A stretch of 64,000 nucleotides of DNA. It comes from Orientallactaga sibirica. Taxonomy: Eukaryota; Chordata; Mammalia; Rodentia; Dipodidae. Position numbers and translations under genes: made by a program. The notes beneath the pieces were generated by a model, which worked only from the letters and a program-made list of their open reading frames with translations, was not told the DNA's origin and made no database searches. The DNA lies in assembly GCA_036365145.1 (NCBI GenBank), contig JAEOAD010000031.1:11318001-11382000 (forward strand). Reading direction: 5' to 3'. Shown one piece after another: positions 41,489 to 53,009 of this stretch (its first letter is position 1; each line of letters begins with the position of its first letter).

Positions 41489-44375
41489 GAAATTTATTTA
41501 TTTATTTCTTTAATTTATGTTTTTATTAGTTATGCATATAATGTGAATATATTCGTGTTGGTGCCATTGATAGCTTCCTCCCTGTCCTCCCCACTCAGAA
41601 GGGACCCTCCTCATTGGGGAATGTGGATCATGCATTGTGGGGTAGCCATCAGTTAGGTGGAAGAGACAATGAATGTCTCTGTGCATAATGACCCAACTTG
41701 TGGCTCTAATAATCTTCCACCCCCTCTTCCAAGAATTTCCCTGAGCCATGTTGGGTTCATTTTAGGTTTACTTCAGTGATGAGGTCTTGGGAGCCTCTGT
41801 GTCTCTGGATATCTGGTTTAGTAGGAGCTGAGTATTCTCTGTGTCTATCTCCTTCATCCTTGTGTTGTTATTGGTTCACCAAGAAAGCAGCACTCTTGCT
41901 CATTTCCCCAATTACTCTATGGTTTCAGCTGGGGTCCTGGTGAGGTGCAATAGGTTGATCCTCTCCTTAGGTTCAGCATCCATCTGAAAATGAGAAGCAA
42001 GTTCTCCAATGGAGAGAGAAGTCAGCACTGGATAAATGGGATAACCATTATTATTTTAGAGAGAATTTTATATGTATAGGCCCTCTTGTAATCCACAATT
42101 GGTGGAGATTGATATTGGAGAATGGGCTCAATTTTTGGACATGGTTTTGACTTATTTCCCAGTTCCAGCTATGAGTTCCATTCCACTGAGCAGATCTGTT
42201 AGCCAAATCAAGAGCAGTTGGTTACCCACCATGGCTGTGCGCCACTATTGCACTTGTGTGAGCATCACATCAGGTTGTTTGCTGCTGAGTAGCTTAGATT
42301 ATGAGTTGCTTGGACAGATGTTGGTCATTTTGCTCCAGTTGCTCATGTAGCACCTTCTGGCACTAGACAAGCTAACTGTCTGGGGAATGACTCTCTTCCA
42401 GATTCCAGCCAGGTCACTCCATATTATGTACCAATAGCATATGGTGTACTTTGGCAGTAGGATCTTACCAATAACTTTTGGTTGGTCATCAAATACTCTC
42501 ACAGAAATCTGTCTTCTTTTGGGAAACCTTGTAGGTGTCTCTGATCAATAGCTCATTGTGGAAGTTAACTACATGCTGGTATTGTGTGTTACAGGTCAGT
42601 GCCAAGGAAAAATGAGGAAGAAAAAGAAAAGAAAAAGATAGGTAATATAAAAGAGAAAGAGAGAAGAGAGTGGGAAGAGGGAGAGAGAGAAAGAGAGAGA
42701 GAGAAAAACAGGAAAAGATTAAGGTTAGTCTTCATCACACCCTCTCCAGGGCCCTGTGATTCAGGTGTTCCCTCTAAGGTCCTGACAAATGTTCAACCTT
42801 TTAGTCTGTCTTTGAGGATATAGGATTTTATGGTACCATTTACATTTGGGTCCCATTTTGTGTCCCTCCACTTACCCTCCTGTCTCACCCTCCATATTGT
42901 CCACTGCTCAAGCTGCTTATTAGGTATGTCAGTCTCTCAGGAAACTTCAGGTTAGGAGCCACAGATGAGTGAGACCATGTGACAATTATCTTTCTGTGAC
43001 TGGGTGAGTTCACTGAGAATAATCTGTTCCAAGTTTGACCATTTCTCTTCAAATTTCTTTGTATCATTTTTCCTTTTTGCTGTGTAGAATTCCTTCATGT
43101 AGATATGCCACATCTTGGTTATCCATTTGTCTAATGTTGGACATCTGGGTTGATTCTAGTTCTTAGCTATTATGAATTGAGCAGCTATAAACATGGTTGA
43201 GCAAGTATCTCTGAACTGAGGCTTGGAGCTTTTAGGGTAAATGCCCAATAAGGGAATAACTGGTTTGTAGTAACTCTATAGTCAATCCTTTTAGGAGTCT
43301 CCATATTGCTTTCCATAGTGGTTGTACCAGTTTACATTCCCACCAACAGTGAATGAGGGTTCTTATTTCTCCACATCTTTGCCAGCATTTGTTTTCATTT
43401 GATTTTTTAATGTTTGCCATCCTTACTGGAGTAAGGTAGAATCTTATAGTTGTTTTAATTTGCTTTTCCTTGATGGGTAGAGATGTTGAACATTTTCTTA
43501 AGTGTGTGTTTGCCATTTGTATTTCTTCCTCTGAGAACTCTCTGTTCAGTTTTCTGCCCTATTTTGTGAGTGGGTTGTTTGATTTTTTTTTTTTTATTGT
43601 TTAGGTTTTTGAGTTCTTTGTGGATTCTAGAACTTAGAACTTAGATCTCTTTTTGTTGTATAGTCAGCAAATTTTTTCTCCAATTCTGTGGGTAATATAT
43701 TGGCTCTGCTTATTGTATGTTTATCTATGAAAAAATTTTCAGCTTCATGAGATCCCAATGGTTGAGTGATTAATTTGAAGACTTTTCCCACTCCTATATC
43801 ATGGAAAGTTCCTCCCATCTTTTCTTCCAGTACTAGCAGAGTTTCTGGTTTTATATTGAGGTCTTTGATCCATTTAAGGCTTAATTTTTTACATGGAGAA
43901 ATGTGTGGATCTAGTTTCATTTTCCTGCATATGGTTATCCAGTTTGTCCACCACCATTTGTTGAAGATGCTGTCTTTTTTCCAGTCTTTATTGTTAGGGT
44001 CTTTGCCAAATATTAAGTAGCTGTAGTTACTTGACCCAAAGTTCGGGTCCTCTATTCTGTTCCATTGGTCTATAATTCTGTTTTTATGCCACTACCATGT
44101 TGTTTTTGTTACTACGGCATTGCAATATACCTTTAGGTCAGATATGGTGATGCCTCCAGAGGTGTTTCTTTTGCTGAGTATATGCTTGGGTATCTGAGGC
44201 CTTCTGTTATTCCATATGAATTTTGAGATCATTTTTTCCATCTCTGTGAAGAAAAATGCTGGGATTTTTATTGGTATTGCATTAAATCTGTACATTGCTT
44301 TTGGTAAGATTGCTATTTTTATAATGTTAATTCTGCCTATCCAGAATCATGGGAGGTCTTTGTGGATGTTATTTG
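41489..44375 (-). mobile_element. L1 LINE, minus strand, 5'-truncated (ORF2 3' half and full 3' UTR)
   Basis: About 2.9 kb, the longest L1 piece here. From right to left it runs through ORF2 (44375 down to about 42950) and a 3' UTR of about 1.45 kb to a T-rich tail at 41489-41525. The 3' UTR shares layout with 36481-37889 (CTTCCACCCCCTCTTCCAAG, TCCATCTGAAAATGAGAAGC) but differs in detail, so it is a related but older subfamily. No ORF1, 5' UTR or clear TSD. Confidence 0.88.
42950..44375 (-). pseudogene. broken L1 ORF2 C-terminal region
   Basis: Three readable protein stretches align in order with the C-terminal third of L1 ORF2. At 44295-44092: [20 protein letters not shown]. At 43920-43627: WIKDLNIKPETL and FKLITQPLGSHEAENFFIDK. 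At 43516-43232: [13 protein letters not shown], then [18 protein letters not shown], which keeps the CX3CX7HX4C motif of the ORF2 cysteine-rich domain. The first two share a frame but are separated by a stop, and the third is in another frame, so stop and frameshift inactivate it. Endonuclease and reverse-transcriptase domains are absent. Confidence 0.93.
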
Positions 44376-45204
44376 TATTGCAATGTCAAAAAGTTGGATA
44401 TACCTGCAAGGTATCTAATATTCACTCTGTCCTTTATCTGGCCAGTAAACTACAAAGAACATTTTCCACAAGTGAGAATCAGCTTTTAAGGATAGACTAT
44501 GAAACAATGAAACACATGAACTAGATTGTCTTTCCTTTCTCCTTTCGAAATATGCATCTTCTTAGATTTGAAGAAAGTTGAAAATTTCCACAGAAAAATG
44601 TGTCACTTCCATTTTGAATCATACTAGAAGCACCATGTTTCCACACTAGTTACTATTTTTTAAGAGTGTTATTTATCCTACTTCCTTTGAAAGATCAGCT
44701 AAATGTCACATTATCCCTGCTTCTGTTAATCTTTCAAAATGCTCACAATGGTCATAGCCATTTATTCATGTCCAAGGTTATTTGAGAAGTGCTTTTCTAA
44801 AATAGTATTGAACTTTTACTTGATTAGAATCATTTTTCCCATGATATGTAGATTCATTGTAAAATACTTGGAAAACATAGAATATGCCTAAAATATTCTC
44901 TACATCTGAACACATAAAACTAATTACAGTTGAATCAGTACCTCCATTCTGATGCACTTCATTCTGAAGCTTTTGCTACTTTCACTCTCCTTCCCTGCAC
45001 CCATAATAGGATAAGGTTATGTGTGTTTGTGTAAATATGCATGTGTAATATACACAATGACCATTTAGAGTTGGCAATAAAGACCACATATTATCATAGA
45101 GAAGTTTAAAAGTACTAACGTTGTATAGGAGTTGTGAAATCTACACCCTGTGTGCTCATAATACAAAAATGGACTTCATAACGTTTTTTCTGTTGTGATT
45201 TTAT
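44376..45204. other. anonymous AT-rich sequence
   Basis: No recognised element or exon between the L1 and the next SINE. Confidence 0.45.
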
Positions 45205-45214
45205 ATTACTGAGA

Positions 45215-45491
45215 TCTTTTTAAAATTTTTTATTTTTGGAGAAAGACACAGAGAGAGACAGACAGAGAGAGGGGGAGAGGGGGAGGGAGAGGGAGACAGA
45301 GAATGTGCACGCCAGCAGTCTCTCAGCTGCTGTGAAGGAAATCCAGATGCGTGCGCCCCCTTGTGGGCAAGTGCGGCATTGTGCCCTTGTGTCACTTTGC
45401 ATCTGGCTAAACATGGGACCTGGAGATTGGAACCGGGTTCTTAGACTTAGCAGGCAGGCGCCTTAACCGCTAAGCCATCTCTCCAGCCCAG
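45215..45491 (-). mobile_element. DIP SINE, long variant, minus strand
   Basis: TSD ATTACTGAGA at 45205-45214 and 45492-45501. The copy is near-complete: CAAGTGCGGCATTGTGCCCT, TTGCATCTGGCTAAACATGG, CAGGCAGGCGCCTTAACCGC and the head TAAGCCATCTCTCCAGCCC. Only one B-box block is present, unlike the doubled copies. It retains several CpGs, suggesting youth. Confidence 0.97.
45353..45366 (-). promoter_or_regulatory. CTCF-like core motif in DIP SINE
   Basis: The minus strand reads CCACAAGGGGGCGC, identical to the motif at 6339-6352, with one departure (position 5) from CCASYAGRKGGCRC. Not shown to be bound. Confidence 0.35.
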
Positions 45492-45774
45492 ATTACTGAG
45501 AACTTAGTACTTGCTTTCATTTTTTTTTTAAAGTTATGGTTAACATAGACACATCCACATCCTTAGAATAAGTGGTTTGGAAAAGAATTTGGAGACAAAT
45601 ACTTTCTGCCACAAGTAGTATATTAACCTTTTCCCCTAAAAATCCTATTACTAATGATTCAGGTCATTTAATAGAAATTTTAGTGACAAATTTATGAACA
45701 TGAAATTCCATATTGCATTTCTATCAATAGCTCAGTAGATCTTAAATACATTGCCTATTTTAGAACAGCTTTAG

Positions 45775-46010
45775 GTAAATAAAAAATAGAGCAGAAAGCA
45801 CAGAATTCCCATCTGCTCCTCCCATTCAAATGCACATCTTCTCCACTAGCAACATCCTCACCAGATTGGTCCATCTGTCCAGTGATGAGTTAACACTGGC
45901 ACATTGTAACATGGTCCCTGGTTCACATTAGTGTCTACTTCGAGCATTATATGCTCCATGAGTTTTGACAAATGTATAATGAAATGTGTCTGTCAGGACA
46001 GTGTCACAGA
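45775..46010 (+). mobile_element. old L1 3' UTR (L1M-type)
   Basis: GAGCAGAAAGCACAGAATTC, CCATCTGCTCCTCCCATTCA, TTCACATTAGTGTCTACTTC and TGAGTTTTGACAAATGTATA with ATGAAATGTGTC match the 3' region of ancient mammalian L1s. Boundaries are approximate. Confidence 0.65.
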
Positions 46011-46079
46011 AGATAATATCACTGCCCTAGCCATCCTGTCCCCTCCTCTTCTTCCACTATGGGATTAAGGTACTTCTCA

Positions 46080-46358
46080 TGGGTGTTTGTGTTAGTTCTT
46101 GGAAGTGAGATGTTATAAAAAGAGCAAGCTTGACCCCACTGTTCATTCTGGATTTTTGTCCCACCATGTGACCTCTTCCTTTTGTATGTGCTCCTGCCTA
46201 GGACCATTTTACATGAGGCTCCCACCAGAGATGAAACCAATTGGGCAACCTGACCTTGGACTTTTAGCGTCCACAACTGTGAACTAAACACACCTCTTTT
46301 CTTATAAGTACCTAGCTTCAAGTACTTTATTATGTCAATGGAAAATGGTTTAATACAT
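46080..46358 (+). mobile_element. ERVL-MaLR LTR (MST/MLT1-like), 5'-truncated
   Basis: GTGTTAGTTCTTGGAAGTGA, GATGTTATAAAAAGAGCAAG, CCACCATGTGACCTCTTCCT, TTGGACTTTTAGCGTCCACA, then AACTAAACACACCTCTTTTC and the end TGGTTTAATACAT are in MST/MLT1 3'-half order. Confidence 0.85.
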
Positions 46359-46454
46359 GCATCTAATTCTAATATTATGTGGTTTTACTTCTTTAACCTG
46401 TTGAGGTGCTTAGTTGATGTGATGGATAACATTAGATTTCATTATATAAAAATT

Positions 46455-46665
46455 ATTTATTTATTTCTTTATTTGAGAAAGAGAGAGGGAAAGAGAGAGA
46501 GGGAGAGTGAGAACGGGTGTGCCAGGGCCTCCAGCCACTGCAAACAAACAAACTCCAGATGCATGCGTCCCCTTTGCATTTGGCTTACGTGGGGCCTGGA
46601 GAATCGAACTGGGGTCATTAGGCTTCACAGGCATGTACCTTAACCACTAAGCCATCTCTCCAGCC
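46455..46665 (-). mobile_element. DIP SINE, short variant, minus strand
   Basis: TSD ATATAAAAATT at 46444-46454 against ATATAAAAAATT at 46666-46677. The body has CACTGCAAACAAACAAACTC, CAGATGCATGCGTCCCCTTT, TTGGCTTACGTGGGGCCTGG, and the head CTAAGCCATCTCTCCAGCC. Confidence 0.95.
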
Positions 46666-46745
46666 ATATAAAAAATTTTTAAACCACAATCAGGTAGCAC
46701 ATACTCCCTACATATCTAGAATAAACATACTTGCTTGTTGTTTAG

Positions 46746-47020
46746 AGGTCTTCTGATGTACATTTTGGCAAGTGTGTAGTATGAGGTGTTAGTGTGTGTG
46801 AGATCTGCACATTCTTTGTATAAACATTGGGGGGTGGTGCAGAGGAGGGCTTATGGTGTCCTTTCCTATTACTCAGTGCTAGGGTTAATCTCTCACTCAG
46901 TGCTAGGGTTCCAGGCATGAATGGCCATGATTGGTCTTTTGCCTGGGTGCTGGGAATAGAACTCTGATCCTCAGGCTTGTGTACCAAACACTTACCTGCT
47001 GAGCCATCTCCCCTGTTTCC
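46746..47020 (-). mobile_element. B4/RSINE, minus strand, diverged
   Basis: The right end has TTTTGCCTGGGTGCTGGGAA, TAGAACTCTGATCCTCAGGC and CTTACCTGCTGAGCCATCTC, an ID-type head. The left side has TGTGTGAGATCTGCACATTC, a weak CA-tail remnant. Inside, a 22-bp unit around CACTCAGTGCTAGGGTT appears twice (46873-46910), a small local duplication. Confidence 0.65.
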
Positions 47021-47162
47021 AAATTGTTGTATTTGATTCAATAATATTTTGTCAAAAATGTTTGAATCTATTCTTATGATAGATACTAGCCTATTTATGT
47101 AGTTTCTTTTGCTTTTTGTCCCCTGAGAGAGACTTTGGAGAATTGATGCAATATTTTCTGTA

Positions 47163-47264
47163 TGTGTTTATTTTTATTGAGAACATTAATAAATGAACAT
47201 AATGCAAATTGGTGTAGTCCCATCAGGTTATACACTTATGTCCCCTCTCCCCTGATCCCATTCC
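47163..47264 (-). mobile_element. short L1 3' end fragment, minus strand
   Basis: TTTTTATTGAGAACATTAAT, GCAAATTGGTGTAGTCCCAT and TATGTCCCCTCTCCCCTGAT resemble inverted rodent L1 tails. Too short for a subfamily. Confidence 0.5.
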
Positions 47265-47703
47265 ACCTTTTAATGCAATATCAGAAAGTGCATGAGATAC
47301 CATCTGAAAGGAAGCTAAAGGAAATGGCTCAGGGAAAAATTTTTCTGAGTATTGGAAAATGCATTGTCACAAAAGAGGAATTGTATGCAGGGCCCTTTTA
47401 CTGCCAAATCTATTGGAACACCAAATTCCAGAAGTCTTTTCCATGAACATACCATTTTGGAGTCAGGACATGATCATTTTTAGATAGTGGCATGCTTTCT
47501 GAAACTTCATGTATGAAGATAGATTTCTTTTGTTACTTTTTTACATAAAAGAGGGAAAAGTCACATATTCTTAAGCCATAGCTCTTCCTATTGAAGTTTA
47601 TATTTTTCTGTATTATAAGACAGTAAGATTTCTGAGATTGTTCACTTTCAAGAAGTCTTATTATCTGCTTGGATTACTCATGAGAATTTTTTTCTTCCTC
47701 TAA
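47265..47703. other. anonymous sequence
   Basis: A 94-codon plus frame (47162-47446) runs from the L1 fragment into this stretch and has no protein signature. Nothing else is seen. Confidence 0.4.
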
Positions 47704-47965
47704 AGCTCAGGGAACATTTTGAAATGCTGTCTTCTGGACAGGAAGCAGCCATTACATTTATGACTTCAGAGCTACCTGCATAATCTTGGGACCATTTCAT
47801 TATGGATGATGAAGGAGGGCAAAAAAAGACATCAAAATAAAAGATGGAGTTCTTAGAAAGAAGAAGCAATTCAGTGGAAGGGAGAAGAGGGAAGGGAGGC
47901 AGAAGATGGTAAATGAGAGGGGGTTATGACCAAAGTACATTATATATTATATATATGTCAGTAAG
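47704..47965 (+). mobile_element. older L1 LINE 3' UTR (same family as 7790-9230)
   Basis: AAATGCTGTCTTCTGGACAG, CATTATGGATGATGAAGGAG, AAAAGACATCAAAATAAAAG and GGGGTTATGACCAAAGTACA align with 8620-9200. This copy lacks the LTR found there and therefore shows the empty site. Confidence 0.85.
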
Positions 47966-47999
47966 CAGTTTCAGAGATAGAAAGGATATTATAGGTATG

Positions 48000-48165
48000 T
48001 TTTTTTAAAAAATATTTAATTAAGTAATTAATTTACTGAAGAGAGAGAGAGAGAATGAATCAGGTAAGAGCAAGAATGGGCCTGCTTACCTGGGTACTGG
48101 GGAATCACACTTAGGTCCTTGGGCTTTGCAGGCAAGCACCTTAACCGCTAAGGAATATCTCCCAG
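48000..48165 (-). mobile_element. DIP SINE, short variant, internally deleted, minus strand
   Basis: The T-rich tail and GA run are followed directly by TTACCTGGGTACTGGGGAAT, GGGCTTTGCAGGCAAGCACC and TTAACCGCTAAGGAATATCT. The ACTCCAGATGCATG block expected between them is missing. Confidence 0.85.
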
Positions 48166-49022
48166 TTGTGGTTATTTTACACTGTTTTTCTTTTTGGAAG
48201 ATTATTAGTTCTGTTAATATACATACTTAAGAAATGAAGGAATGCATTCCTTGAATTCCTGCTCTACATTTGCCTCTATTCCAATTCTGATTATGACAAG
48301 TTTTTCCTCATTTTTAGGTTATATCTCTCTTGCTCCAATTGATCAGTTTCAGAAATTTTATTTTATCTATGTTTTAGGAGAGATTCTTAAGTTTGCCTCC
48401 AGATGAATGTAGTTTTTCATAGGTTATGATCAGTCAGAGTCTCCATTATGTTATGGAACTCTCCCATTGCAGTGTTTTCTTATAGCATTACTCACTCATT
48501 TGTTTTTCCACCATCCCCATGGTCTCATTATGGCTCTCTCTCTTATTATTTCATGGAAATTCTCCTTTTGCTTTATATTAATTTTCCAGTTCATTTTCAA
48601 ACATTTTCCTCCTCTGATATACTAGAATTACTAATGCAATAGGATTTAAAAATTAAATTCCTCGTACTGTCCAACATGTAACAAAACCTGTTGTTTGCTT
48701 ATTTTCTATAGCAGATCCAATCCTCATCATGGTCCAGCCACCACTCTGGTTAATTGGGTGGGGCATGGGATGAAGGAAGAAGAATAAGAGCGTCTGTGTT
48801 TCATTCAGGTTGGAGAAGCTCTTTTGATCAGTTCACTCTCTTGGGGAAAACAGTCTTAGATTCTTCCCCTGACATGTCTTTAAGACCCTGTGAGCAAGAG
48901 GATTTGAATCTATTAGCTGTGCTCTGGAAATGTAGAGGTCTCTGCTATCGACAGTGGGTAGATTTGGACTGGTTCAACCTGGACTGGTGGGCATGTTCTT
49001 CTGGTGTGTGTTAGTGGAGTAC
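48166..49022. other. anonymous AT-rich sequence
   Basis: No recognised element or exon in about 850 bp. Confidence 0.45.
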
Positions 49023-49192
49023 TTTTTTTTTTTTTTGTTTGTTTGTTTGTTTGTTTTAAGGTAGGGTCTAACTCTGGCCCAGGATGACATGGAATTCACT
49101 CTGTAGTCTCAGGGTGGCCTTGAAGTCACAGCTATCCTCCTACCTCTGCCTCCCGAGTGCTGGGATTAAAGGTGTGGGCCACCATGCCCAGC
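49023..49192 (-). mobile_element. B1 SINE, minus strand
   Basis: A T run and (TTTG)n tail, AAGGTAGGGTCTAACTCTGG, CCAGGATGACATGGAATTCA, CCCGAGTGCTGGGATTAAAG and GCCACCATGCCCAGC. A second T run follows the head, so poly-T lies on both sides. Confidence 0.95.
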
Positions 49193-49424
49193 TTTTTTTT
49201 TTTTTTTTTGATGTCCTTACACACAGGGCTCTCCCTGTGGTGACTGATGGTTCTGCTGGCTTGTTAATACTGCCATCAGTTCTCCTTTCTCTCCTGAGAT
49301 AGCTCTGAGTCACACTTGAGGAATAGGACCTTGGCTCATGTTTATCACAATTCTCCTTAGTAGATACAATTTGCTTCTTAGGTGCTATGCTGCTCTGATG
49401 ACAAGCTGGGTGCCAGTCTTGATG
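49193..49424. other. anonymous sequence
   Basis: A T run then unique-looking DNA. Confidence 0.4.
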
Positions 49425-49870
49425 AAGTCAGCATAGAGCACATATGCTTGCACATTCACTATTCACAATAAATAAGTTATGGAGTCAGCCTAGGTGTCCA
49501 TCAATAGGTGAATGGACACAGAATATGTGCATATATACACAATGAAGTATTATTCATCCATAAAGAAGAAATCATGCCATTTGTAGGCGAATGGATGGAA
49601 TTGGAGATCATCATGTTAAGTGAAATAAGCCAATATTAGAAAGGCAAATATCATGTTTTCTCCGACATGTGGAATCTAGATTTTAAAAAAATGAATTATG
49701 AATGTAGAAGATAGAGTATTTGGAAAGAGTAAGGGAACCAGCATGAAGGTAGGACAAAAGCAGGTAATGAATGGGGTGTGAATATGATCAATATAAATAT
49801 TCCATAATGAAACCTATGATTTTGTAGAATATATGCCAGTAAAAGAAGGAACAACATATCACATACAGAT
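49425..49870 (+). mobile_element. old L1 LINE 3' end, first of two in tandem
   Basis: GGTGTCCATCAATAGGTGAA, TGAAGTATTATTCATCCATA, GAATGGATGGAATTGGAGAT, TTCTCCGACATGTGGAATCT (terminal ORF2/3' UTR region), then GAATATGATCAATATAAATA and AATGAAACCTATGATTTTGT. Confidence 0.85.
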
Positions 49871-50470
49871 ACTTGCATATCAGTGTTCACTGCAGCACTA
49901 TTCACATTAACTAAATTATGACATGAAGCTAGATGTCTATCAACAGATGGGCAATGTTTCACACTTATAATTCCAGCCCTTGGGAGGCTGAAGTAGGAGG
50001 ATCACTGTGAATTTGAGACCAGCCTGGGCTACACAGTGAGTTCCAGGTCAGCCTGGGCTAGAGTAAGACGTTGCCTCAAAAACTAGAAAGAAAGAAAATG
50101 AGGTATCAACACAATGGAATTTTATTTAGTCACTAAAATGAAATTATGCTAGTTGCAGGGACAGCTATGTAACTGAAAATTGTCATATTAAGTAAATTAA
50201 GCAGTCTAAGAAAGGCAAATATTGTATGTTTTTTCTCATTGGTGCATCTTAGATTTTATACAGATACAAAAAAATCATGTGTGTCTATATGACATGAAAG
50301 TAGAACTGAAACTTCTAGGGAATTAAAGGGACAGATGGGCAGGGGAAGACAAAGAAAAGGGAAGGCAGAGGGTATGGAGGGAACATTCTGGAAGTGCATA
50401 ATATACTTGTATGAAAATGTCTGTATGACACCTACTACTATGCATAATGATACACACCAATAAAGATAGA
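49871..50470 (+). mobile_element. old L1 LINE 3' end, second in tandem, split by a B1
   Basis: CAGTGTTCACTGCAGCACTA, TTCACATTAACTAAATTATG and TGTCTATCAACAGATGG, then after the B1 (49950-50097) CACAATGGAATTTTATTTAG, CAAATATTGTATGTTTTTTC and GCATAATATACTTGTATGAA. The same region of L1 is thus present twice in a row, by two insertions or by duplication. Confidence 0.85.
49950..50097 (+). mobile_element. B1 SINE, plus strand, inside L1
   Basis: GGCAATGTTTCACACTTATA, ATTCCAGCCCTTGGGAGGCT, GAAGTAGGAGGATCACTGTG and CCAGCCTGGGCTACACAGTG, then AAAACTAGAAAGAAAG. The head has lost GCCGGGCGTGGTGG identity. Confidence 0.93.
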
Positions 50471-50472
50471 GA

Positions 50473-50835
50473 GGGCTGGGAAGGTTGCTCAGTGGTGAAT
50501 AGTGCTGCTCCACAAGCCTGGAACAGAAGTTCTAATATTCAGGGCCACGTAAAGCTGGCCACAAAAGCAGCACATACATCTGTAATCCCAATGCAACTAT
50601 AGCAATTGGAGGCTGAGTCAGGAGAATCCCAAGGCTTGGCAGGCCAGCTTTTCTGACCTTCCCAGACGCAAAGCAAGAGAATTCCTTTCTCAAACAAGGT
50701 GGACAGAGAAAACCAACATTTTAAGGTTTTTCTCTGACCAACACATGCATGCCATGGCACATGCATATCCATATACACATGCACATACATCATGCATACA
50801 AAATACATGTGTGTACATACACACACATAAAAGAT
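50473..50835 (+). mobile_element. B4/RSINE, plus strand
   Basis: GAGGGCTGGGAAGGTTGCTC, CACATACATCTGTAATCCCA, GAGGCTGAGTCAGGAGAATC, CAAACAAGGTGGACAGAGAA and a long CA/CATA tail. It follows the L1 tail (CACCAATAAAGATA), a likely target. Confidence 0.88.
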
Positions 50836-51904
50836 GAAAGGAAGACTTCAAATCTTCCCATGTGAGTCTGTCAGTGAAAGAATGCTTCAACATAGTCGAT
50901 GGTTTTTTCAGGACAGTTTTTTTGTCCTGGCCAGGGACCAGACTACCATATATGTACATTTAGTTAGGAAGCCTTTTCTCCTTTCCTCAGTTGCTCCATC
51001 TTTTGGTCCTATAACTTGCTCATAACCTCTGTAGACAACTTTAACTTCTCTTTATTACATGTTGATTTTCTTAGCTTCTTACAATAAAATTGTATGAGTT
51101 TGACCTTAACACTTATATGTGTTTAGATCTTATCTATACCTCACATTTAATTTGAATAGTGAAAGGCATTTTACTCTCATCTTTTAATTTCAAGATTTAT
51201 TTCACTCTTTTTCTATCAAAGTGCAGTTTTTTTTACTAAGGAACGTTCATCTCTCAAGAGAATAGATGCTATAGGCAATGAGCCATTTGGCAACAAAATT
51301 CATGGCATTTAAAAGTACATCTGTAACTATTTATGAAATATCCTTTTCCCAAGTATTTTTGGTCACTGATCACTGGCTACTTGGCATCCATAGGGATGCC
51401 ATTATTCTATGGAATACACTTTGAAAATTTTTTCCTGAGGGTTGAATAGCTCAGAAGGGAGAAGGGATCCTTGGGGCTGGTGTGACTCACACATTATAGT
51501 CACAGAGTAATTCAGCATCTTAAATAAGCTCATTTACAAGTTCTTTTCTTTTTCTCAATACATTCACAGAGGACTTTCATTGCAGTGACTCAAGTGTCTT
51601 GGGAGCCAACATCCAGAGCACAGAAGGATCTGGAGGAGGGTGAAGCATCAGCGCCCAGAATGTCTTAAGTTCCTCAAAGACTACAGCTATTAGGGAGACT
51701 TTGGCTTGCTTTCCCAGAGTTAACCATCACAGAGCAAGTGATTCTCTTTACAGCTCAGTTGCTTCATCTCAGTCATACAATTGGCAATAGTAAAAGCTGT
51801 TTCTCCACTGTTTAGGAGACAGCCTGCAATTTTTTTTGAAAAAGAATTTGATTGAATGTAGGCACCTAATATATTTCCTCTTATTTAATTGGTGTTTGTT
51901 TCTT
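50836..51904. other. anonymous, apparently single-copy sequence
   Basis: About 1.07 kb without recognised repeats or exon-like frames. Confidence 0.5.
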
Positions 51905-52590
51905 TCTAAATTTTACATATTCTTTATTTATTCTTTCACAATTTCATACATATGTATTATAATTTGATCATATGGGCCCCTCCCCTTACCTTATCATACA
52001 ACCTGCTGAACTTCTTCCCAGTACTTATCAGTGGATGAACATGTTTGAAGAGCAATGACTGCCCAGAACCCTCAGCAACCATTAACTACCATTACTTCTT
52101 CAGAAAAGGGTGTGGCTATAAGCCTCTCCCCCATGGTTTGCAGTGCTCCATAGACTAAATCTATCATATTCTCTTTATTCATTCATTCACTGCCAGGCAC
52201 CTAGGTTGATTCCCTAGTTTAGCTATTGTGAAGAGTACTGTGAAAGCATAGGCATTCAGGTAGCTCTTGTTAGCTGATCTGATGCCCTTTGAAGAGTTAC
52301 TGCAAAGTGGGATATCTGGGTTATATTAGATGTACTTCACTATTTTTTAGGATGCTCTATCTGCTCTCCATAGGAGTGGTATTAATTTACATTATATTAA
52401 CCAGTATGTGAATTTCTTTTCCCCCCACATCCTTGCCAGAATTTGTATTTTTTTTAAGATAGCTATTTTAACTGTCATGAAATGATAATTTTGATTTTAA
52501 TTTCACTGATGACTAATGACAATGAGCATATTTTCATGTATTTCTTGGCCATTTTTATTTCTTCCTTTGAGAAATACATAACGGTAGGTC
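51905..52590 (-). mobile_element. old L1 LINE 3' region, minus strand
   Basis: CACAATTTCATACATATGTA, TAGGTTGATTCCCTAGTTTA, GCTATTGTGAAGAGTACTGT, AAGTGGGATATCTGGGTTAT, CCACATCCTTGCCAGAATTT and ACAATGAGCATATTTTCATG are inverted L1 3' UTR and terminal ORF2 landmarks in the right order. Heavily diverged, with no frames. Confidence 0.83.
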
Positions 52591-53009
52591 GATACTATAC
52601 AGAAATGATTTTCTTTTTTAGGCACAAATTAAGTCTGGGATTTCTCTCCTTCCTAAATACAACTTGCAAGTTTTTGAGTTTCATCAGTTTCTTCTTTCCA
52701 GGTTGCAGGAAAGGAAGGGCTAAGTAACAAGGTGAGTCCACAGACATCTACCAGCTGCCCACTCAAGGATGAGCCCCCGAAGCTGCCACAGGACCTTCTG
52801 CCTAAGATCCCATTGGACAGAATAGTCACAAGGTCATCTCTGGCTAAAGGCAATCATATATCTGAGTAAAAAGTCTCTTATGGAAAAGGAGAGGACTGAT
52901 GTGGAAAATATTCAACAAGCTCAGCTGTGGTCAAAATATTAGTTTGTGTAGCTTATAATCTACTCTAAAACTTAATCTACTCTAAAACTAAATCTACATT
53001 AATAAAACT
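52591..53009. other. anonymous sequence
   Basis: No recognised element. A 12-bp phrase, AATCTACTCTAA, occurs twice around 52960-52986. Confidence 0.4.

Noticed and set aside
43232..44295. Functional L1 ORF2 protein
   Set aside because: The readable pieces are in different frames with stops between them, and the endonuclease and reverse transcriptase are missing.
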